Below, piece by piece: positions 38,839 through 49,072 of a stretch of 64,000 bases of DNA. The translations under genes were made by a program, and so were the position numbers. Positions within the stretch are counted from its first letter, which is position 1, and each line of letters opens with the position of its first letter. The notes below the pieces were generated by a model. It worked only from the letters and a program-made list of their open reading frames with translations. It ran no database searches and was not told where the DNA came from. The stretch is from Ornithinimicrobium pratense (GTDB taxonomy: Bacteria; Actinomycetota; Actinomycetes; Actinomycetales; Dermatophilaceae). Location: assembly GCF_008843165.1 (NCBI RefSeq), contig NZ_CP044427.1, positions 2,108,001 through 2,172,000 of the forward strand, given 5' to 3'.

Positions 38839-38880
38839 CGGCAGGGCCCGCCCCAGCCGAGGCTGCGACGGGCCCTGCCG
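38839..38880 (-). terminator. Strong hairpin terminator after tsf
   Basis: Perfect 12-base inverted repeat (CGGCAGGGCCCG at 38839-38850 and its complement at 38869-38880) with an 18-base loop, placed 26 bases after the tsf stop. There is no U-run, as usual in high-GC actinobacteria. It probably ends the rpsB-tsf transcript before pyrH. Confidence 0.7.
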
Positions 38881-38906
38881 GCCCTGCTATCGAAGGTGCG
38901 GTGCGC

Positions 38907-39737
<831 letters not shown>

Positions 39738-39773
39738 GTGTGGTGTCTCGCTCCTTGGGGGTGAGGCTAATGG

Positions 39774-40805
39774 TCAGGACTGGGTCGGCTCGGCGACCTG
39801 TGTGTCACCGTCGGCGTCGAGCGCCGGGGCGGCGTCGGCACCGGGAGTGACGGCACCCTCGGCCGGGCCCTCGGCGGGCGCCTCGACCGGGGCCTCGACG
39901 ACAGACTCGAGGGCCTCCGCAGCCGGCTGGTCGCCCGCCGCGTCCTCGGTCGGAGCGACCTCGGCAGCGACCTCGGCGTTCGCGTCCTCGGCCGTCGCGT
40001 CCGACTCAGTGGCGGCACCGCTCTGCTCCGGCTCGGCACCGGCGAGCAGCTCACGCTCCCACTCGGCCATCGGCTCAGCCGCGGCGCCCTCGGCGCCGGC
40101 CTCGGAACTGCCGCCGGCACGGGCCATCAGGCCCTCGGCGACGCCGTCGGCGACGACGCGGGTCAGCAGGCTGACCGAGCGGATCGCGTCGTCGTTGCCC
40201 GGGATCTTGTAGTCGACCTCGTCCGGGTCGCAGTTGGTGTCCAGGATCGCGATCACCGGCAGCCCCAGCTTGCGGGCCTCGGTGACGGCGAGGTGCTCCT
40301 TCTTGGTGTCGACGACCCAGACGGCCGAGGGCACCCTCTGCATGTCGCGGATGCCGCCAAGCGTCTTGCTGAGCTTGTCGAACTCGCGACGCATCATCAG
40401 CAGCTCCTTCTTGGTGTGGATGCTGCCGGCCACGTCGTCGAAGTCGATCTCCTCCAGCTCCTTCATGCGTGTCAGGCGCTTGGAGACGGTCTGGAAGTTG
40501 GTGAGCATGCCACCGAGCCAACGGTGGTTGACGTAGGGCATCCCCACCCGGGTCGCCTGCTCCGCGATGGCCTCCTGGGCCTGCTTCTTGGTGCCGACGA
40601 AGAGGATGCTGCCGCCGTGGGCGACGGTCTGCTTGACGAAGTCGTAGGCCTCGTTGAGGTAGGTCAGCGACTGCTGCAGGTCGATGATGTAGATGCCGTT
40701 GCGCTCGGTCATGATGAAGCGCTTCATCTTGGGGTTCCATCGACGGGTCTGGTGCCCGAAGTGGACGCCGCTCTCTAGGAGCTGGCGCATGGTGACGACG
40801 GCCAT
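39774..40805 (-). CDS. rpsB: 30S ribosomal protein S2 with long acidic tail
   Basis: A 343-residue S2. The first 235 or so residues are canonical ([60 protein letters not shown]). The last 85 or more residues form an Ala/Glu/Pro-rich acidic tail, longer than in most relatives. The ATG at 40805 is fixed by homology; the frame upstream is read-through. It leads the rpsB-tsf operon. Confidence 0.96.
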   Translation of the reverse strand: MAVVTMRQLLESGVHFGHQTRRWNPKMKRFIMTERNGIYIIDLQQSLTYLNEAYDFVKQTVAHGGSILFVGTKKQAQEAIAEQATRVGMPYVNHRWLGGMLTNFQTVSKRLTRMKELEEIDFDDVAGSIHTKKELLMMRREFDKLSKTLGGIRDMQRVPSAVWVVDTKKEHLAVTEARKLGLPVIAILDTNCDPDEVDYKIPGNDDAIRSVSLLTRVVADGVAEGLMARAGGSSEAGAEGAAAEPMAEWERELLAGAEPEQSGAATESDATAEDANAEVAAEVAPTEDAAGDQPAAEALESVVEAPVEAPAEGPAEGAVTPGADAAPALDADGDTQVAEPTQS

Positions 40806-41121
40806 GCCGAGGTCTCGCTTTCTTCTCGAGGTGCAGTTGGTCCTGGCCCGGGGACGCTCCCCACCCGTGCGGCAGATGGGTATGCCGTGCGGGACCGCGG
40901 GGTGCGCCGTCGTCAGTGACCTGGTCCGAGTCAAGCTCAGGGGTGTGTCGACCGCGCCCGGGCGCGAATTCATGCGGCGTAAGGCACACCGCACGTGCCT
41001 TTCATCTTACCGGAGCCGCGGCGATGGTCCCGACCTCGCGAACCAGTAGCCGCTCAGGCGCCGCTGGCGCCGGCCGCCGGCGCCCCGGACCGTCAGCCTG
41101 GCCACTCGTTACGGTGGGTGC
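40806..41121. other. 316-base gene-free region between divergent rpsB and aminotransferase genes
   Basis: No convincing gene in either strand. On the minus strand a -10-like TAAGAT (41004-41009) would give rpsB a leader of nearly 200 bases, but no good -35 is visible. The region contains one copy of the dispersed 12-mer at 40879-40890. It presumably holds the promoters of both flanking genes. Confidence 0.5.
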
Positions 41122-42288
41122 ATGACCTCGGACCGGCTCGTCCATCGCCTGCGCCCCTTCGGCACGTCGGTCTTCGCGGAGATGACCCAACGCGCCCTGC
41201 AGTTCGACGCGGTCAACCTCGGCCAGGGCTTCCCCGACACCGAGGGACCGCCCGAGATGGTGCAGGTGGCTCAGGAGTCGCTGCTGGGCGGTCTGAACCA
41301 GTACGCCCCGGCCCGGGGCCTGCCCGTCCTGCGCGAGGCCGTGGCCACGCACCAGGACCGGTTCTACGGCATACCCCTGGACCCGGACCAGCAGGTCCTG
41401 GTCACCGTCGGCGCCACGGAGGCGATCGCGGCGACACTCATCGCGCTGGTCGAGCCGGGTGATGAGGTGCTGATGGTCGAGCCCTACTACGACTCCTACG
41501 CCGCGTGCGTGGGAATGGCCGGCGGGGTCCGGCGGACGGTCCAGCTGCGCTTCCCCGACCTCACCCTGGACGTCGAGGCGTTACGCGCAGCGGTGACCGA
41601 CCGGAGCAGGGTGCTCCTGCTCAACAGCCCGCACAACCCATCCGGCAAGGTCTTCTCTCGTGAGGAGCTGGAGGCGGTGGCGAGCCTCGCCATCGAGCAC
41701 GACCTGGTGGTCGTCTCCGACGAGGTCTACGAGCACCTGGTCTTCGACGGGCTGGTGCACGTGCCGATCGCGACGCTGCCCGGGATGGCAGAGCGCACGC
41801 TGACCATCTCCTCGGTCGGCAAGACCTTCTCCTTCACCGGCTGGAAGACGGGCTGGGTCACCGGGCCCGCCAACCTCATCGACGCGGTCGCGGCGGTCAA
41901 GCAGTTTCTCACCTTCGTCGGTGCGACCCACCTGCAGCCGGCGGTCGCCCACGGCCTGTCGATGCCCGATCAGTTCTTCACCGGTTTCGCCGCCCAGCTG
42001 CAGGCCAAGCGCGACCTGGTGGTGGCCGCGCTGACCGAGGTCGGCGTGCCGGTCAGCCCGTGTCAGGGGACCTACTTCGTCATCGCCGACTTCGCCGGGC
42101 ACGGTGTCGAGGACGCAGTCGACTTCTGCCGACGGATGCCCGAGGAGTTGGGCGTGGTCGGCGTCCCGGTCTCGGTCTTCTGCGACGACCCTGCCCCGGT
42201 GGCGTCCCTGGTGCGGTTCGCCTTCTGCAAGCGCGAGGACGTGCTGCGCGAGGCGGCGCGCCGCCTGCACCGGCTGTCCCGTCCCTGA
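41122..42288 (+). CDS. Class I/II PLP aminotransferase (DapC/kynurenine aminotransferase-like)
   Basis: A 388-residue fold-type I aminotransferase. It has NLGQGFPDTEGPPEM near the N-terminus, NSPHNPSGKVF, the PLP contacts SDEVYEHLVFDG, and the Schiff-base lysine in SSVGKTFSFTGWKTGW. This pattern fits the YbdL/DapC group, which includes methionine and kynurenine aminotransferases and the actinobacterial N-succinyldiaminopimelate aminotransferase. The substrate cannot be chosen from the sequence and no lysine genes adjoin it. Confidence 0.85.
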   Translation: MTSDRLVHRLRPFGTSVFAEMTQRALQFDAVNLGQGFPDTEGPPEMVQVAQESLLGGLNQYAPARGLPVLREAVATHQDRFYGIPLDPDQQVLVTVGATEAIAATLIALVEPGDEVLMVEPYYDSYAACVGMAGGVRRTVQLRFPDLTLDVEALRAAVTDRSRVLLLNSPHNPSGKVFSREELEAVASLAIEHDLVVVSDEVYEHLVFDGLVHVPIATLPGMAERTLTISSVGKTFSFTGWKTGWVTGPANLIDAVAAVKQFLTFVGATHLQPAVAHGLSMPDQFFTGFAAQLQAKRDLVVAALTEVGVPVSPCQGTYFVIADFAGHGVEDAVDFCRRMPEELGVVGVPVSVFCDDPAPVASLVRFAFCKREDVLREAARRLHRLSRP

Positions 42289-42301
42289 CAGTCTGGCCGG
42301 T

Positions 42302-42877
42302 ATGCCGTCCACCCCCGACGCTACGGCTCCCCCGAGCTTGCGGCCCCGGCCCCTTGCGCGGGTGCGGTCCTGGCTCCTCGACTGGCTGGTGGTGGGCGCC
42401 TGGTTGGGCGTCCTCGCCGTGGTGGGTCTGGCCGCCCGGCCACTGCTGCCCTCGGGCGAGGCGGGGGCGACGACGCTGCGCGCCCTGCTCACAGCCGACG
42501 TGCTCATCACCGTGGCTACGGTGCTGCCCTACCTGCTCTACCTCGTCCTCACCGAGTCCTCCCCCCGGCGGGCGACCCTGGGCAAGCGCTGGGCCGGCCT
42601 CCGGGTCGCCGCAGCCGACGGCTCGTCGCCGGTGACCGGCTCGGTCTGGGTGCGCAACCTGATCAAGGTCCTGGCCTGGCAGCTGGGCCACCTGGGCTTC
42701 ACCCGGGGCATGCTCGAGACCCAGGTCGGCCTCGGCATCGGGCTCGCCGTCGCTGGCACCCTGCTCGGGCTGGCCTGCGCCGTCCCGGCGCTGGTGGGCG
42801 GCCGCGGCATCCACGATCGGATCGCCGGGACACGGGTCGAGCGCGGGGCGGCCACCGCCCGCCGGAGCGGCTCATGA
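42302..42877 (+). CDS. RDD-family membrane protein
   Basis: A 191-residue protein with three to four hydrophobic segments ([48 protein letters not shown]). An RDD-type start is replaced by [15 protein letters not shown], and [14 protein letters not shown] is the typical RDD loop. Function unknown; some members affect ion homeostasis. The ATG is within a GGTATGCC copy. Its stop overlaps the xerC start (ATGA), so the two are coupled. Confidence 0.8.
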   Translation: MPSTPDATAPPSLRPRPLARVRSWLLDWLVVGAWLGVLAVVGLAARPLLPSGEAGATTLRALLTADVLITVATVLPYLLYLVLTESSPRRATLGKRWAGLRVAAADGSSPVTGSVWVRNLIKVLAWQLGHLGFTRGMLETQVGLGIGLAVAGTLLGLACAVPALVGGRGIHDRIAGTRVERGAATARRSGS

Positions 42878-43821
42878 CCCCTGCAACCGGGTCCACTCCC
42901 GTCGCCGCGTCCGCCCTCCCCGCCCAGGAGCTGTTCGACGCGTTCGAGCAGCACCTGCGGGTGGAGAAGGGACGCTCGGAGCACACCGTGCGCGCCTATC
43001 TGGGGGACCTGCGCGACCTGGGCACCCACCTGAGCGAGCAGGGTGTCACCGACCTCGGCGACGTGGGCCTGCCCGATCTGCGGTCCTGGTTGGGCCGGAT
43101 GGGAGCCGAAGGTGCGGCACGGTCCACACTCTCCCGCCGGGCCGCGGCCGCCAAGACCTTCTTCCGTTGGGCCCACCGCCACGGCCGGGTCAGCCAGGAC
43201 CCCTCCCTGCGTCTCCTCGCTCCAGGCAAGGACAAGCACCTGCCTGCCGTGCTGCGGGCGCCCCAGGCCGGGGAGCTGATGGACCTAGCCGGGGTCGCGG
43301 CGGACGACGACGATCCCGTGCACCAGCGCAACCGGGCCATGCTGGAGCTGCTCTACGCCTCGGGCATGCGGGTCGGTGAGCTGACCGGTCTCGACGTGGA
43401 CAACGTCGACCTGCAGGCAGGCACCGCCCGGGTGCTGGGCAAGGGGGCCAAGGAGCGGATCGTGCCGTTCGGCGCCCCCGCCGCCGAGGCGCTGCAGGCC
43501 TGGCTGGCCACAGGGCGGCCCCGGCTGGCGACCGCCTCCTCGGGCCCAGCGCTGTTCCTGGGTCGGCGCGGCCGCCGGGTCGACCAACGGCAGGTGCGTT
43601 CTTCGCTGCAGGAGCTGCTGCGCCACCTGCCCGACACCCCGGTCATGGGCCCGCACGGCCTGCGGCACAGCGCCGCCACCCACCTGTTGGAGGGTGGGGC
43701 CGACCTGCGTACGGTCCAGGAGCTGCTCGGGCACGCCAGCCTGGCCACCACCCAGATCTACACCCACATCTCGGTCGACCGGCTGCGGGCTGCCTACCAG
43801 CAGGCCCACCCCCGCGCCTGA
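42874..43821 (+). CDS. xerC: Tyrosine recombinase XerC
   Basis: A 315-residue Xer recombinase. An N-terminal SAM-like core-binding domain (residues about 18-110) precedes the catalytic domain with Arg166 (SGMRVGEL), His261 and Arg264 ([12 protein letters not shown]), His287 ([10 protein letters not shown]) and nucleophile Tyr296. Together with XerD it resolves chromosome dimers at dif. The chromosomal neighbours dprA and comM in the conserved order show it is the housekeeping enzyme rather than a mobile integrase. Confidence 0.92.
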   Translation: MTPATGSTPVAASALPAQELFDAFEQHLRVEKGRSEHTVRAYLGDLRDLGTHLSEQGVTDLGDVGLPDLRSWLGRMGAEGAARSTLSRRAAAAKTFFRWAHRHGRVSQDPSLRLLAPGKDKHLPAVLRAPQAGELMDLAGVAADDDDPVHQRNRAMLELLYASGMRVGELTGLDVDNVDLQAGTARVLGKGAKERIVPFGAPAAEALQAWLATGRPRLATASSGPALFLGRRGRRVDQRQVRSSLQELLRHLPDTPVMGPHGLRHSAATHLLEGGADLRTVQELLGHASLATTQIYTHISVDRLRAAYQQAHPRA

Positions 43822-43829
43822 CGCTCCCT

Positions 43830-43846
43830 GGCCGACACCGTCGGCC
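43830..43846. terminator. Hairpin between convergent xerC and M23 peptidase genes
   Basis: Perfect seven-base stem GGCCGAC/GTCGGCC with a three-base loop just after the xerC stop and upstream of the convergent M23 gene end. No T-run; probably a weak bidirectional terminator. Confidence 0.4.
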
Positions 43847-43916
43847 TGACGCGCGCGGCGAGCTGGGGGCGGGGGCGGCGCGCCCTCACCCTGAGCGGAT
43901 CCGGTCATTGCCGGTC

Positions 43917-44573
43917 TCACGGCGCCACTGGCAGCAGGGCAAGCTCGGCGCCGAGCAGCAGGGGCAGCGGGTCGACGTAGGCGTCCCGTCCCCGCACGGC
44001 GCCCAGGTGCAGGCAGTCGTGAAGGGCGCAGTGGCTGCCGGTGGTGCCCAGCACACCGAGGCGCTGCCCCCGGCCGACCCGCTCCCCGCGATCCTGCCTG
44101 TCCTCCACCGGTTGGTAGGTGCTGCGCAGCCCGTCCTCGTGGGTCACGCTGACCATCCCCACCCCGGCGATCGTGCCGCTGAAGGTGACCACACCGGCGT
44201 CGACAGCAAACACCTGCTCGCCCGCGACCCCGACCAGGTCGACGCCGCGATGGCCGGGCAGCCAACGCTGAGCCGGCAGGTCGAAGGCCCGGGCGACGGG
44301 CGGGGCGCCCACCAGAGGCCAGCCCCACTGTGCGGTGCGGGCGCGGTCACCCGCGGCGCCGGGTGTGCCCCGGCCGGGTGCGTCCCGGACCCCCAGCACC
44401 TGCGAGACCACCAGGCCCGTCACCTCCGGCGCACGCGGGGCGAACACGGCGTCCCGGTCGTCGACCAAGGCCGCGACACCGGGCACTGCCACCAGGACCA
44501 TCATCACGACTGCCGCCAGAACCTTCGCCGGCAACGGGACGAGCACCCGCCTGGACCCACCGCCCCTGCTCAT
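43917..44573 (-). CDS. M23-family (LytM-like) peptidase-domain envelope protein
   Basis: A 218-residue protein with an N-terminal membrane/signal segment (VLAAVVMMVLVAVPGVAAL) and a C-terminal LytM domain. HRGVDLVGVAGEQVFAVDAG carries the first His and Asp zinc ligands. The usual HxH near the end is DCLHLG, with Cys in place of the first His, as seen in many actinobacterial members of this clade. The enzyme may thus be active with an altered site or act as a scaffold. It overlaps dprA by four bases (ATGA), ending the yraN-comM-dprA run. Confidence 0.82.
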   Translation of the reverse strand: MSRGGGSRRVLVPLPAKVLAAVVMMVLVAVPGVAALVDDRDAVFAPRAPEVTGLVVSQVLGVRDAPGRGTPGAAGDRARTAQWGWPLVGAPPVARAFDLPAQRWLPGHRGVDLVGVAGEQVFAVDAGVVTFSGTIAGVGMVSVTHEDGLRSTYQPVEDRQDRGERVGRGQRLGVLGTTGSHCALHDCLHLGAVRGRDAYVDPLPLLLGAELALLPVAP

Positions 44574-45703
44574 CGGGCCGACCTGCGCCGCCAGCCGTCG
44601 AGCAGGTGCTCGGCCAGACCCAGCTCTTCCAGCTCACCCAGTCCCGCCAGGACTTCCGCCATCGTCAACCCTGAACGGACCATGACCTCATCGACGGACG
44701 ACGACCGGCGTGGGCGCAACCACTGCCAGATGCGCCGCAGCCCGTCGTCGAGGACGTCCTCCTCCCGGACGCCACCCTGCTTGACCGGCGCCAGGTCCAG
44801 ACCGATCCGGCCCACCAGCTCAATCACCTCTGCGGCGTCGGTCACCAGGGTGGCGCCCATCCGGATCTCGGCGTGACACCCGGCGGACATGCCGCTCTCC
44901 ACCGGGCCGGGCACGGCCATGAGGTGACGGCCCAGGTCACGGGCGTTCTTGGCGGTGGAGCGGGCCCCCGAGCGCAGGCCGGCCTCGACGACGAGGGTGC
45001 CCGTCGCCAGCGCCGCGATAATCCGGTTACGGGCCAGGAAGCGCATCCGGGCAGGGGCCCCGCCCGGCGGCGTCTCGCTGACCAGCGCACCCACCTGCCC
45101 GATCCGGGCGATGAGGTCAGCATTGGTGCGGGGGTAGGGCACGTCTACTCCCCCGGCCAGCACGGCCAGCGTCGTCCCGCCCGCGGCCAGCGCGGCCCGG
45201 TGCGCCGCAGCGTCGATACCGTAGGCCGCCCCGGAGACGATGGCGAAACCGCGCTCGGCGAGGTCCATGCACAGCCGCGCCGCCTGGTGTTCGCCGTAGG
45301 CGGTGCTGGCACGGGCCCCGACCACGGCGACGCTGCGCTCCGGCACCTCCTCCAGGCGCACTGATCCACGCACCCACAGGCACCAGGGCGCCCACGGCAG
45401 CTCGTCAAGGACGCCCGGCCACTCCTCGTCGCCGGGGACCAGGACCCGCAGCCCGAGCGCGCGGCAGATGTGGCCGTCGTCGGCGGCGAGCGCCCGCTCC
45501 CGGCGCCCCAGCAGCCGCCCCAGCCCGGTGCCGTCCGGGGTGTGCCCGTCCCGCAGTGCGTAGCCGACCAGGTCGAGCACGCCATACTCCGCAACCAGTT
45601 CCTGGACGAACTCGTCGTAGGGCTCCCCCATGCGCGACAGCAGCAGCCGAGCGGCGCGCTCGTCCAGCCGCGGCGCGCACAGCCCTGCGCTCCACCCGCT
45701 CAT
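44570..45703 (-). CDS. dprA: DNA processing protein DprA
   Basis: A 377-residue protein with the Rossmann-like DprA core (VAVVGARASTAYGEHQAARL, FAIVSGAAYGIDAAAHRAAL, GGVDVPYPRTNADLI, RFLARNRIIAALATGTLVVEA) and a C-terminal winged-helix-like region. It loads RecA onto incoming single-stranded DNA during transformation, but is common in non-competent actinobacteria. ATG 45703 overlaps the comM stop by four bases. The N-terminus has a SAM-like part. Confidence 0.93.
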   Translation of the reverse strand: MSGWSAGLCAPRLDERAARLLLSRMGEPYDEFVQELVAEYGVLDLVGYALRDGHTPDGTGLGRLLGRRERALAADDGHICRALGLRVLVPGDEEWPGVLDELPWAPWCLWVRGSVRLEEVPERSVAVVGARASTAYGEHQAARLCMDLAERGFAIVSGAAYGIDAAAHRAALAAGGTTLAVLAGGVDVPYPRTNADLIARIGQVGALVSETPPGGAPARMRFLARNRIIAALATGTLVVEAGLRSGARSTAKNARDLGRHLMAVPGPVESGMSAGCHAEIRMGATLVTDAAEVIELVGRIGLDLAPVKQGGVREEDVLDDGLRRIWQWLRPRRSSSVDEVMVRSGLTMAEVLAGLGELEELGLAEHLLDGWRRRSAR

Positions 45704-47229
45704 GCGACCTTCGCCTCCGAAGGGGTGCGCAGGTCGAGCGCCAGCTGCACCTGCGCCCGTCGCGGCCGGTCCAAGCCCTGCAGATCGGCGATGGTCCACG
45801 CCACCCGCAGGGCCCGGTCCATCCCGCGCAGGGTGAGGGTGCCCCGGTCCATCGCCCGGTCCAGCGGCTGACGGTCCGCGGTCGGCAGCTGCCAGGGCTC
45901 TCGCCGGAGCGCGGCCCCGGGCACCTGGCTGTTGAGCAGATATGGCGTGCCGGCCCAGCGCTCGCGCTGTCGTTCCCTGGCCTCCAACACCCTGGCCGCG
46001 ACCACCTCAGAGGGCTCACCGCGGGGCAGGGTGAGGTCCGCCCGGGTGACCGCGCTGACCGAGAGCTTGAGGTCGACGCGGTCCAGAAGTGGCCCGGAGA
46101 GCCGGGACAGGTAGCCGCGGCGACGGAACGGCGGACATACGCAGTGCGCGCCTAGGCCCCCGCACGGGCAGGGGTTGGCGGCCAGGACCAACTGGAACCG
46201 GGCGGGCAGGCGCACATGCCGGTCAGCGCGGGCGATGACCACCTCTCCCGACTCCAGAGGTTGTCGCAGGGCGTCCAGGACGTCCCGGCGGAACTCGGGC
46301 GCTTCGTCCAGAAAGAGCACCCCGTGGTGCGCCCGTGAGACCGCACCGGGATGGATGGCCCTGGAGCCACCGCCGATGACTGCCGCCGTCGACGCGCTGT
46401 GATGCGGTGCGACGAAAGGTGGGTGGTCGACGAGTTCTCCCCCGTCGGGCAGCACCCCCAGCACCGAGTGAATCGCGGTGACGGCGAGCGCCTGCTCCTC
46501 GGTCAGTGGGGGCAGGATCCCCGGCAGCCGCTCGGCCAGCATGGTCTTGCCCGCTCCGGGCGGACCGACCAGCAGCAGGTGGTGACCACCGGCGGCGCAG
46601 ATCTCCAGCGCCGCCCTGGCGGTCGCCTGTCCCACCACGTCGGCCAGGTCAAGCCGGCGCACGGTGCGGGCAGGCACCTCTGGGGGCGGTGGCAGCAGGT
46701 GGGCGACCCCGGCGGCTCTGGCCTGGTAGAACTCCTGGACCTGCCCCAGGTGACGCACCGGGTGCACCGTCACCCCCGCGACCAGCGCCGCCTCCCGCGC
46801 GGCGTCAGCCGCGACGAGCACCTCGCGCACGCCGTCCGCCGCAGCGGCCACCACCATCGGCAGCACGCCCGCGACCGTGCGCACCTCTCCGGCCAGCCCG
46901 ATCTCCCCGATGTGGGCGGGGCCGCGGACCGCCGCGGCGGCCACGTGACCCTGTGCAGCCATCATCGCCACGGCGATGCCGAGGTCCAGCCCGGACCCGG
47001 TTTTGGGCACCCCAGCCGGGGAGAGGTTGATCGTCCATCTGGCCGGCGGGATCGGCATGCCGCAGTTGGCCAACGCCGGGCGGACCCGGTCCGGTGCCTG
47101 CTTGCAGGCCTTGTCGGCCAGTCCGGTCATCACGGTGGCCGGCAGCCCGTCAGCGCCCTGCGCCTCCACCGTCACCAGGTGCCCCTCGACGCCGGTCAGG
47201 GTGACGGCATGCGTCCTGGCCAAACCCAT
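45700..47229 (-). CDS. comM: YifB/ComM Mg-chelatase-like AAA ATPase
   Basis: A 509-residue protein. The N-terminal Lon-like fold (LARTHAVTLTGVEGHLVTVE, LPATVMTGLADKACK) precedes the AAA core with Walker A GPPGAGKTM, Walker B LFLDEAPEF and the C-terminal Mg_chelatase_C region (RVDLKLSVSAVTRADL). ComM is a hexameric helicase promoting branch migration in natural transformation. ATG 47229 touches the yraN stop (TGATG); a GTG at 47232 is also possible. Confidence 0.93.
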   Translation of the reverse strand: MGLARTHAVTLTGVEGHLVTVEAQGADGLPATVMTGLADKACKQAPDRVRPALANCGMPIPPARWTINLSPAGVPKTGSGLDLGIAVAMMAAQGHVAAAAVRGPAHIGEIGLAGEVRTVAGVLPMVVAAAADGVREVLVAADAAREAALVAGVTVHPVRHLGQVQEFYQARAAGVAHLLPPPPEVPARTVRRLDLADVVGQATARAALEICAAGGHHLLLVGPPGAGKTMLAERLPGILPPLTEEQALAVTAIHSVLGVLPDGGELVDHPPFVAPHHSASTAAVIGGGSRAIHPGAVSRAHHGVLFLDEAPEFRRDVLDALRQPLESGEVVIARADRHVRLPARFQLVLAANPCPCGGLGAHCVCPPFRRRGYLSRLSGPLLDRVDLKLSVSAVTRADLTLPRGEPSEVVAARVLEARERQRERWAGTPYLLNSQVPGAALRREPWQLPTADRQPLDRAMDRGTLTLRGMDRALRVAWTIADLQGLDRPRRAQVQLALDLRTPSEAKVA

Positions 47230-47606
47230 CACGCCACCCCCTGCAGATGCTGGATCTGCGCAGGCGCGCCGGCGAGGCAGAGCACCCCGACGACGTCGAT
47301 GCGAAAGGTCTCACCGCTGCGCCCGTGCTCGGCGAGCCAGGTCCAGGCCAGCCGCCGCAGACGGCGCGCCTTCTGCTCGTCCACAGCCTCGAGCGGAGTG
47401 CCGAACCGGGTCGACCTGCGGGTCTTGACCTCGCAGAAGACCAGCAGCCCCTCCTCGTCGGCGACCACGTCAAGCTCACCCTGGGGACAGCGCCAGTTGC
47501 GTGCCACCACCTGCCAGCCCAGCCCCTCCAAGTGCGCGCACGCCAGGTCCTCCCCGCGGTCACCCACCGCCCTGGCTCGTGCCCACGGCATTCCCGGTCC
47601 ACCCAT
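47229..47606 (-). CDS. yraN: UPF0102 YraN-family endonuclease-like protein
   Basis: A 125-residue protein. GDRGEDLACAHLEGLGWQVV and the PD-(D/E)xK-type core GELDVVADEEGLLVFCEVKTR are the YraN hallmarks. Such proteins are Holliday-junction-endonuclease-like but unproven in function. ATG 47606 has GAGGAGGGG upstream. It leads the yraN-comM-dprA-M23 operon and shares its gene-free upstream region with DUF2469. Confidence 0.9.
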   Translation of the reverse strand: MGGPGMPWARARAVGDRGEDLACAHLEGLGWQVVARNWRCPQGELDVVADEEGLLVFCEVKTRRSTRFGTPLEAVDEQKARRLRRLAWTWLAEHGRSGETFRIDVVGVLCLAGAPAQIQHLQGVA

Positions 47607-47843
47607 GTCCCCTCCTCGGCTCGCTCCGCCACCGCAGCAGCACCCCCATGGCATCCCGCAAGGTAGGGCGGGGGCAAGCAGCTGGACGCAGACTGTGGAC
47701 AAGCAAGGGTCGCGCGCAAGGATGTGGACAACCGGCCTCCCGACGGCCGGTGTCCGGTGCCCTCCAGACACGTCGTGCTTCTCATCGTTCTTTCATGTGT
47801 CTGGGTCATACTGGAACTCGGCGACTCGTCACGGGTGTCGCCC

Positions 47844-47932
47844 GGGTGGGGCCCCTGACCCACCCACACCGCGAGAGGGATCTCCTTCTCGCGAAGGCGC
47901 CTCCGGCCACTCCCCCTGCGGCCGGAGGCGCC
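47844..47932. terminator. Three consecutive perfect hairpins in a 354-base gene-free region
   Basis: Stem 1: GGGTGGG/CCCACCC (47844-47865). Stem 2: CGCGAGA/TCTCGCG (47870-47893). Stem 3: GGCGCCTCCGGCC and its complement (47896-47932), a 13-base perfect stem with an 11-base loop. The third lies 28 bases after the DUF2469 stop and probably terminates the lepB-rnhB-DUF2469 transcript. Two further stems so close together could instead be part of a small RNA. The rest of 47607-47843 has no gene and presumably holds the yraN promoter. Confidence 0.6.
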
Positions 47933-47960
47933 GCCCTTCACCTGCGGACCTCGGTGCTGC

Positions 47961-48287
47961 TCACTTGCCGAAGGGACTATCGCCGTCCGGGACCTGCAGG
48001 TCGCTCTTGGCCAGCTCCTCGACGTTGACGTCCTTGAAGGTGATGACCCGGGCCTTCTTGATGAACCGCGCAGGACGGTAGACATCCCATACCCAGGCAT
48101 CGGCCATCGTCACCTCGAACCAGGTCTCGCCGCCACCGGTCCGCACCTGCACCTCGACCTCGTTGGCCAGGTAGAACCGACGCTCGGTCTCGACGACGTG
48201 GCTGAACAGACCGACGACGTCGCGGTACTCCCGGTAGAGCGCCAGCTCCATGTCGGTCTCGTAGCGTTCCAGATCCTCCGCGCTCAT
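47961..48287 (-). CDS. DUF2469-family protein
   Basis: A 108-residue acidic protein: [20 protein letters not shown] at the start, then [20 protein letters not shown] and the terminal [15 protein letters not shown]. It belongs to the actinobacteria-specific DUF2469, conserved next to rnhB. The function is unknown; essentiality is often reported in mycobacteria but not established here. ATG 48287 overlaps the rnhB stop by four bases. Confidence 0.92.
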   Translation of the reverse strand: MSAEDLERYETDMELALYREYRDVVGLFSHVVETERRFYLANEVEVQVRTGGGETWFEVTMADAWVWDVYRPARFIKKARVITFKDVNVEELAKSDLQVPDGDSPFGK

Positions 48288-49072
48288 CCTGCGCTCCCTT
48301 CCTCGTTGCTGTGGGTCTCGTCGCTGTGGGCCTCGTCGATGTGGGCCTCCCCATCCAGGTGCGCCTGCCCCGTCAGCCGCCAGCTGCGCCGGTGCCAGTC
48401 GCTCGGGCCCAGCTCGCGCAGCGCGTCCAGGTGCTCGGCTGCGGCATACCCTTTGTTCTGCTCCCACCGGTAGGGCGTGTGCCGTTCCTCACCCGCAGCC
48501 TGCACCATCAGTGTGTCGCGCGAGACCTTGGCCAGGACGGACGCCGCGGCGACCGAGGAGCAGCGCAGGTCGGCCTTGACCATGGTGCGCACGGGCGGCG
48601 GGGGTGGCGCTTCTTCCAGGAGCCCCAGCAGCCCCACCCGACGCGGGTCGGTGAGCCAGTCATGGTTGCCGTCGAGTAGCACCAGGTGCGGCGTGATCCC
48701 CTCCAACTGGGTGAGGGCCCGCTCGCCCGCCAGGCGCAGCGCTGCCATGATGCCGATCGCATCGATCTCCTCGGGCCAGGCATGGCCGACCCCGTGGCCC
48801 AGGCACCACCGGCGGATCCGCGGCACCAAGCGCTCCCGGGCTGCGGGCGTGAGCAGCTTGGAGTCCTTGACCCCCTGCGGCGCGCTGCGGCAGTCGGCGT
48901 CGATGGCCACCACGCCGACCGAGACTGGGCCAGCCAGCGCCCCCCGGCCGACCTCGTCCATGCCCACCAGCACGGCATACCCCTCGCGCTGCAGGGTCCG
49001 CTCGACCCGCAGGCTCGGCCGGCGGGGGCCGGCGCCACGGCGGGCGCTCGTAGGGCGGGTAGTGGCGGTCAC
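48284..49072 (-). CDS. rnhB: Ribonuclease HII
   Basis: A 262-residue RNase HII. The first active-site block [20 protein letters not shown] provides Asp and Glu; LLDGNHDWL and [22 protein letters not shown] carry the other acidic and structural motifs. It removes ribonucleotides from RNA/DNA hybrids. GTG 49072 overlaps the lepB stop (GTGA). The last 25 residues are His/Asp/Glu-rich imperfect repeats ([13 protein letters not shown]), an unusual tail. It carries one 12-mer copy at 48970. Confidence 0.94.
   Translation of the reverse strand: MTATTRPTSARRGAGPRRPSLRVERTLQREGYAVLVGMDEVGRGALAGPVSVGVVAIDADCRSAPQGVKDSKLLTPAARERLVPRIRRWCLGHGVGHAWPEEIDAIGIMAALRLAGERALTQLEGITPHLVLLDGNHDWLTDPRRVGLLGLLEEAPPPPPVRTMVKADLRCSSVAAASVLAKVSRDTLMVQAAGEERHTPYRWEQNKGYAAAEHLDALRELGPSDWHRRSWRLTGQAHLDGEAHIDEAHSDETHSNEEGSAG

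Noticed and set aside
40806..41121. Small plus-strand frame over the rpsB leader
   Set aside because: Spans the rpsB 5-prime end antisense, with no start signal or conserved pattern; the region is better read as promoters.
42874..43821. Tyrosine recombinase as sign of a mobile element
   Set aside because: Length, residues and neighbours (dprA, comM, yraN) show housekeeping XerC; no attachment repeats or cargo.
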